Positions 1 to 10,090 of a DNA stretch of 64,000 bases are shown piece by piece. Within the stretch, counting starts at the first letter, position 1. The number at the start of each line of letters is the position of its first letter. The position numbers and the translations under genes were made by a program. Origin of the DNA: Bromus sterilis (taxonomy: Eukaryota > Streptophyta > Magnoliopsida > Poales > Poaceae); NCBI GenBank assembly GCA_950022295.1, contig OX465601.1, forward strand, positions 114,595,501 to 114,659,500. The letters run 5' to 3'. The notes beneath the pieces are model-generated. The model saw only the letters and a program-made list of their open reading frames with translations. It did not search any database and had not been told where the DNA came from.

Positions 1-3000
1 TAGTAGAGTTCCCAAGCGTGTGGGAGGCCGAACAAGAATCACCAATAACTCTGAAGGTTTGTCTGAGGAAGTGATCATTGAAAAGAATTTGAGAACGCCG
101 TCTGGTTCTGAGGATGATCGTACAAGAGAAAATCGTCTGCAAGAGATTCGAAGACTTCAAGCTCTTCGTTGGTATGAATACAAGTCTCTTATTCCCCGTT
201 TGGAGAGGTTGTTTGCTATGAAGAATCCTTGGGTTGATGTCAAAGCTCTAAGGCCAAAGTGGACGAAATTTAATCGACCACCTCCTCCAGCTGATGCTCA
301 CCTTCTGCCCTCAAAACTCCTGATGATTTTAAAGAGCTCGTTGAAGCACGTGAACTTCGAGCACAAAAGAGGAAAGAAGCTAAAGCTCGAAAGGAAGCAG
401 CTGCTGCTAAAGCTGCCGAAGAAGTTGGCCCTAGCGCCAAACCGAAGGGTGGCAAGAAGTCAGCCAAGAGACAGAAAAAGGTTGTAATAGTTTCACCTCC
501 TGATGCAAGCTCCGAAGGAGAAGCTAATTCAGATGATCAAGACCCTGGTACAGAGGCTGATGTCGAGGACTTACCTCTGAAGAAAAATCCGAGCAGTAGA
601 GGCATAAGGATCCAGGAGCCAGCTCCACAGGCTCCTCGAGGAAATATTGACTTGACCAACTTGGTCACAGATCCACCTATTTCGTCTGCTCCACCTGTTC
701 CTGCTCGCCAACCAAAACCTTCGGCTCCATCGAAGGGAAAGCAAGCTCAAGTTGGTGAAGATGATGAAACGCTTATTCAGCGAAAGGAAAGACTGGCCAA
801 GCAAAAGGAACAAGAAGAAAAAGACTTGATTAATTCTAAGCTCCTAAACTTTCACAGTCAGCCCGAGCATAAAAAGGCTCTGGTTGCTCAACAACTGGGC
901 ATTCTTCACTTGGTCAGTGAAAAATATCGACGACAGATTTCTGCAGGCACTATCCCTAGTGACCCGAAAGAAAAGGTCACCGAGAAAGTTGTGACTCACA
1001 CAGTCACGAAAGAAAAGGTAATAGCCCCTAGTGCTTCGAAGAAGAAGGCTGAGGCCCCTAGTGCCTTGAAGGATAAAGCAGTGATATCAAAACCCATTAC
1101 TGCTGCCAAGGCCACCAAGGAAGCCGAAAAGAAAGCCAAAGAGGCAAGACAGAAGGCTCAAGCAGCTCCAGTTCCTCGAGCTGCACCAGCTCCTGCCCCT
1201 GTTGCACCTGCTGTTTCCGGCCCTCGTGCCGATGAAGAAAGTTCCAATGAAGGAGAATCAAATGACAATGCTCCTTGGGATGCTGCACATATATCTCACA
1301 TTCTCTGGAAAATGGCTACTACACCGAGCAAAGTCACTGCCGAGGATGATGTTCCTGTTGAAATCCAAGAGCATGTTGCTCGATACATGATACGCTGGGA
1401 AGGCTACATCACCCAGGATCGAAAGGATAAGGAGCAAGTCAGGTTTTACACCAGGCAACTCCAAGAGGAAACCGAGGACATTGAGTCCCGAAATTTTTCA
1501 AGTCCAAGATTGCATCTGCTGAAGCTTCCAGGAGGACTCAGAAGGAAAATTTAACTGCTGTGTTTGACAAGGTAAAACAAGTTGTGTCTGCTGTTTGCAA
1601 AGAGCATAATGATGCTCTGTTCCAAAGACAATCTCGAAAGAGAAAGTCTGCTGCCCCAACCTCTGAGCGTGGGACGCCAGAGATCGAGAAGAACGCCAAG
1701 AAGGCCAAGTCCACCGAGGTCGTTGCTACCACAGAACGACAAGAAACTGAACCAAACCCCACCAAGCAACCCACTCCTCCCCGTAAGAAAACTCCACCAC
1801 CTCGCCAAACAAGTTCACCGCCTCGACAAACAACTCCACCCCCTCGTCAAGCTACACCTCCACCCCGACAACAAACACCTCCACCTCCACCTCCATCTCC
1901 ACCCCGTCAACCCTCACCACCAAAAGCCTCGCCACCACCTCCAAACCCACCATCTCCACCTCATGTCATTCCATCGACCACCCCCGCCACTGAAATCCAA
2001 GCTCATGCAGAGACCGAGCAAGTTGCTCGTGTCGAGCAAGAAACTCAAGTCCAGAAAGATTACTCTTCTGCCCGGACTATGCCTGAAGGAGAAGATGTTG
2101 ATGTTGACATCACGACAGTTTCCTCTCGACGAGATCCTGTCGTAAGCAATAGTTCTGGAGATAACAGTTCAAGTGATAATTCTTCATCCTCCTCATCCAG
2201 TTCTTCGAACGAAGAAATGATTGATGCATTTGCTCAATTTGATGAAGACTTGGAGGCCATGGAAATTGAAGAGGCCGCACAAAATGCTCAAACCGACGAA
2301 GGAGATGCCGTCATAGCTCAGGCCGAGGAGAATGCTCCTGCAGTCACTCCGGCTCAGGATATTGTCAACATCCCATCATCTATCTCTCGACCTGCTGAAC
2401 CAGAGTTCCAGATGCCAGATAACGCTGCTGAGGTTTTTCCCATTGATGAGATGCTTCACTCTGCTCATCCGAGAGAAATGTTGCCTTTGTTCCGCTCAGA
2501 TGTTCCTCGAGGAGGTCCCATCTTCAAAAGACGCGAACACAAGCCATTTTTCTTCGGTACCAATCCCTACGAGAAGCCCAGAAGTGCTTATTCTCTTCGG
2601 TTTTGGACCCAAGAGCAAGCTATCTACTATACTCGTGTGTTGTACAACAAGGCAAGAGTTTTCCAGCATCAATATCTTGATATGCCTTCGGTATACTCCA
2701 CTACTTGCTTCGAGAACATTGCCGAGACAATTGATAGCCTACATGCTCACAAGATGTTTGCTCTCGATTGTGGTTACAATCCCGAGCTTATCAAACAGTT
2801 TTATGCAACACTTTATGTCTCTGGAGATCCTGAGAACTCGAAGACATGGAAATTTGACTATATGATTCAAGGCCAAGTTTTTCACATGACTGTCGACCAA
2901 TTTCTGGCTATCATCAATTTACCTCGGTTCGAAGGATTACCTCACAAACTTCATGACTTACCTGCTGCAACTCCTGCTGAATTCTCTACGCTGATGGATC

Positions 3001-4025
3001 CAGAAGTCTTAGGAGATCACTACCCCACTGAGCCGAAGCCAAGACACTTGGTATTTGAAGCAAAGGCATGGTTTTATATTCTCTCGAAGACCTTGATGCC
3101 AATGCTTGATGTGCACGATAATTTTCCAATTCCAAATGATGTGCAACTTGCCCTGTTGAAGTTAGTCCACGGTCATCCCTTCGATTTTGAAGACTACTTC
3201 CTCAGAACTTTGGTGTCTTGTGCTGATGACCACAATTCCCACAAGCCATATGCACCATGGCTGATGGCAATCTGCAATTACTCTCGGGACGTGCCATTCC
3301 CCGTATCTATTTACCCGAAGATTTTCACTCCACCTGTTCGAGAAGTATTGCAGGTTGTTGCTCGACCCAATGACCCTTTTGCTGAGCACACTGGCATCCG
3401 CGCCCACTTAACTGAGCGCAATATTCGCTCGAAGTTTATCAAGCCAGTGCATCATATGGAAGTTTCTCTTCGGTCCCAGCAAATGCTTCAACATCACATT
3501 GATCAAGATTTTATTCAGAAGCAAGCTCTGATGGATGAGATCAATCACTTGCGTAACATTACCATGAACAACAATCAGATGCTGCGTGAATGCCTTCGCC
3601 GTGATTGGAAAGGTCTTCGGAAGTTCAATTCCCTCGGTCAACTTCAACGTTGCGGGTTCGAAGAATATCCTCCCCATCTGAACAGGAATTGGACCAATGA
3701 TGATCGAGTAGATCGACCGGATCCCAATATCCCTCGTCTACCGAAGAACAGAGATGTGCTAAGTGTCGATGATTATTATCATATCACTTTGGACAATTTA
3801 TCCTCTGACTCCGAGCAAGAAGAAGAAGCCCCTCCTCAACGTCAACCCAGAGTTCTCTCGCCACTTCCTCGAAGCCCCAGGACCCCGCCGGAATCGCAGA
3901 TGGAATCTTCAAGAGATCAACATTCATTCCGCACGAAGATTACTCCTCTAGGCGCTCGTCCAATTCGTCGTGCTCCAACGCTCGCCGAATCTTCTCGTCG
4001 TCGCCGGAGCCAGCCTCGTGAGTAG
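1..4025 (+). pseudogene. Envelope-position ORF of element E, frameshifted
   Basis: One reading frame runs in from before the window and stops at TAG 4023-4025, but it is broken by single-base shifts near 290-305 and near 1490-1500 (at a T run). The middle is rich in Lys, Ala and Glu. Positions 1740-1990 encode a proline-rich tract (PPR/PPP repeats) and 2140-2215 an acidic-serine tract. A globular domain follows at about 2430-3700, resembling the plant-specific domain found in envelope-like ORFs of plant retroelements (a phenylalanine-tyrosine-rich core with an FYATLYV-like stretch). The last 60 residues are Arg/Ser/Pro-rich. Function is unknown, and I see no obvious signal peptide or transmembrane segment. 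The frameshifts indicate a dead copy. Confidence 0.6.
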
Positions 4026-4071
4026 GGATTTCTTTCGACCCTATTCTCTCGATCTTTTTGTACGTTGTGAC

Positions 4072-4575
4072 AAAAAGGGGGAGATGTAGTGGCATCGAAG
4101 AAATTAGTTTGCCTACAGGGTTAAGGGTTTTGCATTCCATTCGATAAACTCTTGATTTTGAGGTTTCTGAGTAGTTTCAACAAACTTTCGATTCACATTC
4201 GATCTGGTTGTAACTAACTCTAAGTAGGACTGTGAACTGCTACTCTTTTCGTAAGATATCTATCTGCTGCCTGCTATTCTTAACCATTTTTGCAGGAAGT
4301 TATCTTTCATATAAGTTCACAGGTCATTCGAGGAGATTGCATATTTCTCATTGGATACTATCTGGAATGCAATTTCTCTCGCTAAGTTTTTTTTTGATGT
4401 TTTTCCCTCGACACTACTTGTCAAATATGCACTTCACAGGAAATCTTTATCTTTCGTGCATACATCAAGGGGGAGTACTTCATCGATCCTAGCACTGGTT
4501 TATCATCGAAAACTCAAACTTTTTCAAATTATTTATCGATGCCTGTTTTGTCAACAATCGTCCAAAAAGGGGGAG
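4072..4575 (+). other. Three polypurine tracts before the 3' LTR of element E
   Basis: AAAAAGGGGGAG occurs at 4072-4083 and again at 4564-4575, and AAGGGGGAG at 4467-4475. The last copy lies two bases before the LTR start and is the likely plus-strand primer site. The upstream copies look like the multiplied polypurine tracts known from Sireviruses. Confidence 0.7.
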
Positions 4576-4577
4576 AT

Positions 4578-5843
4578 TGTAAGAGCAAGTTTTGCCCCCG
4601 AAGGTTTTGAACATTGTTAGACAAAGCAGAAGTGGAACTAATATTGTTTTCGAGTATAAACAGATATTTAGGTTCCGAAAGAATGGAGTTTGCAAGTAGA
4701 AGGTCGAAGGACAACTCGCTGCAGTGAAGCTGCAGTTATCTACCGAAACCTTTGAAGGAAGACGACCCCTAAAAATGTCGTCGAAGAAGATGTCTCTCTC
4801 GAGCAAAAGCGCAACGAGGAGAAAGCTGAAGCTGGTCGAAGACTTAGTCTTTTTGCTAGTTTCTCTTTATTTCTTGAGTCGTAGGAAAAACCGTACTATC
4901 AAGAGGGGTTTGCTAGTTGAGATCTTTGTCGAAGTGAATTTGCTCTGCTCAATCAAAACCCACAAAAGCCTACCGAGAGAAATCTCACCGAGTCGAGCGA
5001 ATAGCTCGAAGGCAAAGTCATTGCACTTCGTGCCTTCGAGAGAGAACTCGTTCGGTGAGTCAGCTTACTTGTTCCTCAAGTAAAGTTGCGCAGAGATTGG
5101 AATCCGACCGTTGTGGACACGCGTCAAGCGGTTGCATCGGGTCACTTCAGTCATTTTACCCTTCGGGATCGCCAACTATAAATACCCCGCACCTACCCAC
5201 CATTTCGGGTTGGCTGCTCCACTGAAGATTCTAAGACAGAAGTCTGAGAGCATCCCAAGAGAGATTCATCGAGAGAAAACCAAAATCCCAAGTCTGAGTT
5301 GAGTTGAGAAATTCACTATGACTTAGGTTGAGATTAGCCGATATTTTTATCTTGGAGAACTGCAAGTCTCCTAGACGGTTAGGCGTCGCCTGTCAAGCAG
5401 TCGAAGAGTATTTGTCACTGCTGAAGGAAGTTTGTAAAGGTCTCGGAGATGTCCTGAATCATCTACCACGAGTGAAAACTGGACAAGCTCGAGGAGTTTG
5501 TTGCAGTGGAGAACAGGACGGAGAGAGTTTTGCTCCAGGTGTTCAATCACCAGTCCCTCCAACCAGACGTAGCACTTTGCAGAGTGTGAACTGGTTTACC
5601 AAACATCGCTGTGTCAGGCTCGTTTTCCTTCTAGCATTTACTTCAAGTATTTTCTCGTAGCCTGTTTGTCTTCGATGTTTTCCTTCGCTCCAAATCCTTT
5701 CGAGCCTTGCATTACTTTCGATACTGTATTTCCTTCGAGATGTCTTTAGTCCTACGATGTTTACATGATTTCCTTCTAAGTTCCTTAGAATTTTTAGAAG
5801 TGATCATTCACCCCCTCCCCCTCTGATCATTCTTGAGCTTTCA
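4578..5843 (+). repeat. 3' LTR of element E
   Basis: The LTR begins TGTAAGAGC directly after a polypurine tract and ends CTTTCA, giving TG...CA termini and about 1266 bp. It is unusually rich in TCGA/TTCGA words, like the ORF before it. A TATA box sits at 5177-5184. The end is set by the CA followed by TAAAG and then gag sequence of the interrupted element. The partner 5' LTR is outside the window, so the boundary cannot be checked against it. Confidence 0.75.
5177..5184 (+). promoter_or_regulatory. TATA box in the LTR of element E
   Basis: TATAAATA followed by a C-rich stretch, about 600 bp into the LTR, is the usual place for the U3 promoter. The R region probably begins about 30 bp downstream. 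Confidence 0.55.
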
Positions 5844-5848
5844 TAAAG

Positions 5849-6020
5849 CAACATCATCTCCAGCACGAGAGAATTGATCTCTCATAACAAGGTTTAGCAA
5901 AGTAGGTTTAATGTCATAAGAGGTAGCTGAAGTGGCAGGTGAGGCAATAGGAGTGCAGATAAAGTTTTTGTTGTTGTGACTAGTGAAGTCACACAACTTG
6001 GTGTTTTTAGTGGAACCCAT
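5849..6020 (-). pseudogene. gag N-terminus of element D, truncated
   Basis: The minus-strand start ATG is at 6020, and the encoded N-terminus aligns residue by residue with gag of element C (start 56427), including the TKLCDFTSHNN stretch. It runs into the insertion point of element E after about 57 codons. No product is expected. Confidence 0.75.
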
Positions 6021-6153
6021 AGTAGTAGTAAGTGTGGCAGATTTTTGTAATTTTTGATATAAGACACAAAGGTAAAAACTGAAAGGTAAACTAACAAGAC
6101 TAAAAATAAAAGGTACAAGGTAGTGGGAAACTCCCCTATCTTAGCACTCGGAG

Positions 6154-6171
6154 TCCCCGGCAACGGCGCCA
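6154..6171 (-). other. Primer binding site (tRNA-Asp) of element D
   Basis: On the minus strand the sequence is TGGCGCCGTTGCCGGGGA, complementary to the 3' end of plant tRNA-Asp(GUC), ten bases inside the LTR. tRNA-Asp priming is typical of the Athila lineage of Gypsy elements. Confidence 0.85.
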
Positions 6172-6181
6172 GAAATTTGCT

Positions 6182-7806
6182 TGATGGTGGATATATCTCC
6201 CCTCGTTGGTTACCCCAAGTGGAAGGTGAGATGTAGGATAGCGGCAAATTTCCCTCGGTGAAGATACCAAGGTTTGTATCCAGTAGGACTCCGAAGATTA
6301 TAAGTAGGTGTCAGCGGCGCAACTGACGTGGACCTGCACACAACACAAATAACTTTTCTTCCCAACGAGTACAGAGAGGTTGTCAATCTCTCCGGCCTTG
6401 TTGTTCGCACAGGATCAACGCAACAGATAATAGTGATAATGATAGCAGCTAAAAGCAGGAAAGTAAATAAGTGTGTAAACAGTGATGAGAATATGGACCG
6501 GGGTCCCGTGATGTTCATTAGTGATGTCTCTCTCCCAAAAGACGATAAAACTGTTATGCGAGGTAAACAAATTACAGCTGGGCAATTGACAGGATTAAAA
6601 ATGCACCGCAATGCTAACTATGCTACAAAGAAAGAACGAGGCTCAAAAGCATGGGCGGTACGCCAAAACAAGTAGACTTAAATCCAACTGCATCTACTAC
6701 TATTCATCCACCTTGAGATATCTATCCAGAACATCTCGCTGGTATTAAGTTGCGAGCCCCACCCAAAGTGTAAACCCAAAGCAACAGACAACTGCATTCA
6801 AAGCACTTTGCGTAAAGTAAACAATCCTTGCAACAGCGGTTACAAGCACCGTTGTTTTCCCCCTTGTGGCAACATCACATCCCCTAGACTCATGTTTCTG
6901 TCACTCAAGCGTGTCATCAGGGGGCATGAACCCACAATCGAGCATAGCGTTCCCTCTTGGAGTCACTACCTACTACTTGGCCAAAGAAATAAACAGCAAC
7001 GGACAACATGCAAGAATTACTTAAGAACAACAATATAAAAGATAATAACCAAATATATTACTCAATCACAATCTGAACATAATCTCATAATCCATCAGAT
7101 CCCAGCAAACTCAGCATAGCAACAGCAGAAAGATTACATATGTGCCTCGATCATGTAGGGCAGCTCACGAGGTTTAAACCATGAAGAACAAAGAGGGGAG
7201 GAGAACATCACATAGCTACTGATCACGAACCCATGGTCCAAAGGAAACTACTCACGGCACATCCGAGAAGCGTCCATGGTGGAGGGGAAGCTCCCGGAGG
7301 TCGATCCTCCCTCCGGCAGGGTGCTGGGAAGAAGTCTGCTGGCGCTCCCGATCTTGGAAGCGAGGCGGCGGCGGAACAGAGGCAAGATCGCCAAAAAGGG
7401 TTATGTCCTCGGAAGAATCCCGTCACGGAGAATATATAGGCGAAGGGGGGCAGCCAGGGGGGCACCAGGGGTCCAGGCGCCCCCCGGCGCGGCCAGACCC
7501 TAGGCCACGCTAGGTGGCCGCCTGGGTCCCTGGTGGTGCCCCTCTGCCCCACTTTGGTGATTCCGGAAGGTTCCGTAGCGCTGATTTTTTTATCTGATTT
7601 TTCCCGAATTTTTGGAGCATTTTTTATATGGGGGAAACCTGAAATAGAAAAACAGCAGAAAACATGAAGTGGCACTGTGGTGCACTGAGTTAATAAGTTA
7701 GTCCAAATATGATCAAAAGTGTATGAAATTGTATCTAGATCATAACAATATCACACAAAACATGCATGGAGTAAGCAGAAATTATAGATACGTTTGGGAC
7801 GTATCA
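6182..7806 (-). repeat. 5' LTR of element D
   Basis: About 1625 bp with TG...CA termini. On the minus strand it begins TGATACGTCCCAAACGTATC, the same terminus as elements A, B and C. It is homologous along most of its length to the LTRs of C but visibly more diverged from them than those two are from each other. The GC-rich part at 7290-7560 is the promoter/R-proximal zone common to the family. Confidence 0.8.
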
Positions 7807-9046
7807 GGTCCCTTGTACCTATATATGTGCACTTGCATGTGATCAATCAATTGTATCGTATGCAATCCCTTCTTTCCCGTTTACATGGTATCAGTTTCCA
7901 TCTCGTAACATGTGACCTAGCTTCCGCTCACCTTGGTTGTCGACGCACCTTGCCATCACCGCCCTCCATCTTCCTAGACATCATACCATCCTGCCGTCGC
8001 TGCTCTCCACACTCCTCAGCAACCACACCCCTTGTCGTCGCTGCTCTCCTCTCCCTCTCCCTACCGACACCCAACTTTTGCACCCTCCCGTCACCGCTGC
8101 TTCCTACCCCTCTCACAGTCACACCTAAGGTGCTCTCCAAAAATATTATCGCCCTTCTCTCGATAAAGGATCACAAAGGGCTGGATTTCAGAGGCCTGCT
8201 CTCTCGAACGACAGTACACATGGTCGACGGGATGGGGTTACCGAAAACGGCATCAATGAATAGAATAATAGTGGAGGACAGGGCCATGCATAAATAGGGA
8301 GAAATCTATATCGGCTAGGGTTGCCCAAGCCTCCAATATATACGACGTCGGTAGGATTCAGCAACTGTCCACAATCCAACATTTCGAATTAGCGGCACGT
8401 CCATTAACAATTTGTTATTAATATCTGACTAATTATCCATTTCTGGTCGATAAAAAAATAAGCGCACGACGCACACGCGCGAATGTGTGTGGGGCGTGGC
8501 AAGGCGGGCAACAGGCGAGGAGTGCACGTGTACCATTCCTCTTCTCATGCATCAATAGCTTATGGAAGAGAAAATTCTATAAAGAGTCTCAACTCTTCTG
8601 CGCTAGCGGTATGCTACTTCCTCCGATCAAAAAAATGTTGTGGCTTTAGTTCAAATTCGGACAGTACTAAACTTTTCACCATGCCATGACACTCCACATG
8701 GGCTTTAGAGATGAATCAAAAATGAGTAACTCATCAAAAATTATTGTTTATATGGGACCAAGATCCATCTATAATCCAACAATTTTTTCAATTTTGACAT
8801 CTAAAAGATACGCGATATTTTCTATAAAAGAACATAAGAGCATTTTAAACATTGTGCTACAAATCAGACACACAAAATCAGACACATTAAATGATAAACT
8901 CTCTGCTAGACTGCATTCATCTTCAAATCGATGGGTATCGATTATATTCATGTTCAAACCAATGGGTATCACGTATTTCTCTTATTTATCGTGTTTGGTG
9001 CTAACAAAAGAAAGTAGCACGCGGGGTATATCCACCAGTTATTTGT
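7807..9046. other. Intergenic, no gene seen
   Basis: No convincing exon, RNA or full transposon is visible. A C-rich stretch at 7930-8110 gives fortuitous ORFs on both strands. A fragment starting ACTTCCTCCGATC at 8613 resembles one end of a Stowaway MITE but has no matching end nearby. Confidence 0.5.
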
Positions 9047-9178
9047 CTTGTTTGGTTAATCCCTATCACAAAGGGATTCAAGAGCACTGGAGAAGATTGA
9101 GAATGATTTTGATTTGTAGGGGATTTAATCCCGTCAAATCACCTCCAAAATCCTTCAAATAACAAGGCACCAAACAAG
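9047..9178. mobile_element. Small Tourist-like MITE remnant
   Basis: CTTGTTTGGT (9047-9056) is mirrored by ACCAAACAAG (9169-9178), and both sides have ATCCC/GGGAT-rich flanks inside. The TTTGGT-type terminus and the size near 130 bp fit a Tourist MITE. No clear three-base duplication is left, so the limits are approximate. Confidence 0.4.
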
Positions 9179-9192
9179 GCTTCAGACTTTCA

Positions 9193-10000
9193 GAGCATCT
9201 TTACCAGTTCATGTAAAAGGTCAAAAACTATAAAATAATCCTAGTTTTACAGATTTAACCAAAAAATACCCATACCAAATCCCACAAAATGGCCATATCC
9301 CAAAAAAATATACAGCTCCCTTAAATAAATCAAAATTAGATCGTCCACAAGATATGGAATTTTGAAGGCATAATTTGTAGCTTCCCCCTATTCCAAAAAA
9401 CCGTTGGTGGGAAGGAAGTTTCACATCAATCGCCACCACCACCGCCACCACCGCCAGCTCCCGATTTCAATCGACGAACGTCCTCATCATTCCTCGACTG
9501 ATTCCCGATGATCAACGCACCCCGCGAGCTCTCGCGTCCGCAGCAGCTCCGCCATGGATGCGAACAGTTGAGGTCACCGCCGGGGCTCGACTCTTCGCTG
9601 CGCGACCGCATGCCGCTGAATGATCGTTAGACGCCTGCCACCACATCCATGTGTTGTTGACCTCGTTGCAGGCCATGGTACCTCTGCATCGTCGATTAGC
9701 CAAGAGCATTCGACGTCGAGGCCATGACGACGACCAAGCGACTGGCCGGAGACAAGGATTTGTTGTCGATTCGGTGGGAAAGAAAATAAATAAAAAACTA
9801 AGATGTGTGTGTTTAGTAGCATTTACATTTTTAGTACGTATCAATTTTACACAATACGGAATATTATGGGAACCCCTGCGATACCTTAAAATCATTTTAA
9901 GGTATACTTCAAACTGTTTTTACAGTATTAACTTTTGAAATATCTGCTCAAAATGCTTTTATGGGTATTTTGATGATGGACGTCGCCGTTGGAGATGCCC
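9193..10000. mobile_element. Non-autonomous TIR element (GAGCATCT family), 808 bp
   Basis: The left end reads GAGCATCTTTACC and the right end is the inverse of GGGCATCTCCAACGGC, so the termini are inverted repeats. Flanking triplets TCA and TAA could be a mutated TAA-type duplication, as in Tourist/Harbinger elements. The outer parts are AT-rich and the centre (about 9430-9760) is GC-rich with CCACCACCGCC repeats. It ends only 90 bp before the start codon of the PPR gene. Compare the 803-bp element at 29454-30256. Confidence 0.5.
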
Positions 10001-10090
10001 TAAAACCGCCTTTATTGGTGCCGAAGCAAAGCAAACTTTGCTTAAACCCAAGTCACAAGTAGCCAAAAGAAAAGAAGAAAAACCCACACC

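Larger units (their letters stand above)
1..5843 (+). mobile_element. Sirevirus-like Copia LTR retrotransposon, 3' part (element E)
   Basis: This is the 3' half of a plus-strand LTR retrotransposon whose gag-pol lies before the window. What remains is a long ORF after the expected pol position (1-4025), a region with three polypurine tracts (4072-4083, 4467-4475, 4564-4575), and the 3' LTR (4578-5843). Sireviruses are known for an envelope-like ORF downstream of pol and for multiplied polypurine tracts, so that lineage is inferred. No reverse transcriptase is present to confirm it. The five bases after the LTR (TAAAG, 5844-5848) would be the target site duplication, and the following sequence is internal DNA of an Athila-type element. 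E therefore jumped into that older element. Confidence 0.7.
5849..7806 (-). mobile_element. Athila-type Gypsy element D, 5' end only, cut by element E
   Basis: Read on the minus strand this is a 5' LTR (7806 to 6182), a primer binding site (6154-6171) and the first part of gag (6020 to 5849). The gag and LTR are clearly related to element C at 49847-58233. The element is cut at 5848 by insertion of the Copia element E, so the rest would lie before the window. The bases after its outer LTR end are GGTCC, and the matching duplication should lie upstream of the window. Confidence 0.8.

Noticed and set aside
6154..6171. Possible tRNA-Asp gene fragment
   Set aside because: Only the 3' 18 bases match, directly beside an LTR. 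It is a primer binding site, as at 35658, 45349 and 56551.
8686..9162. 158-codon ORF on the plus strand
   Set aside because: It is AT-rich, has no domain, and overlaps a MITE remnant.
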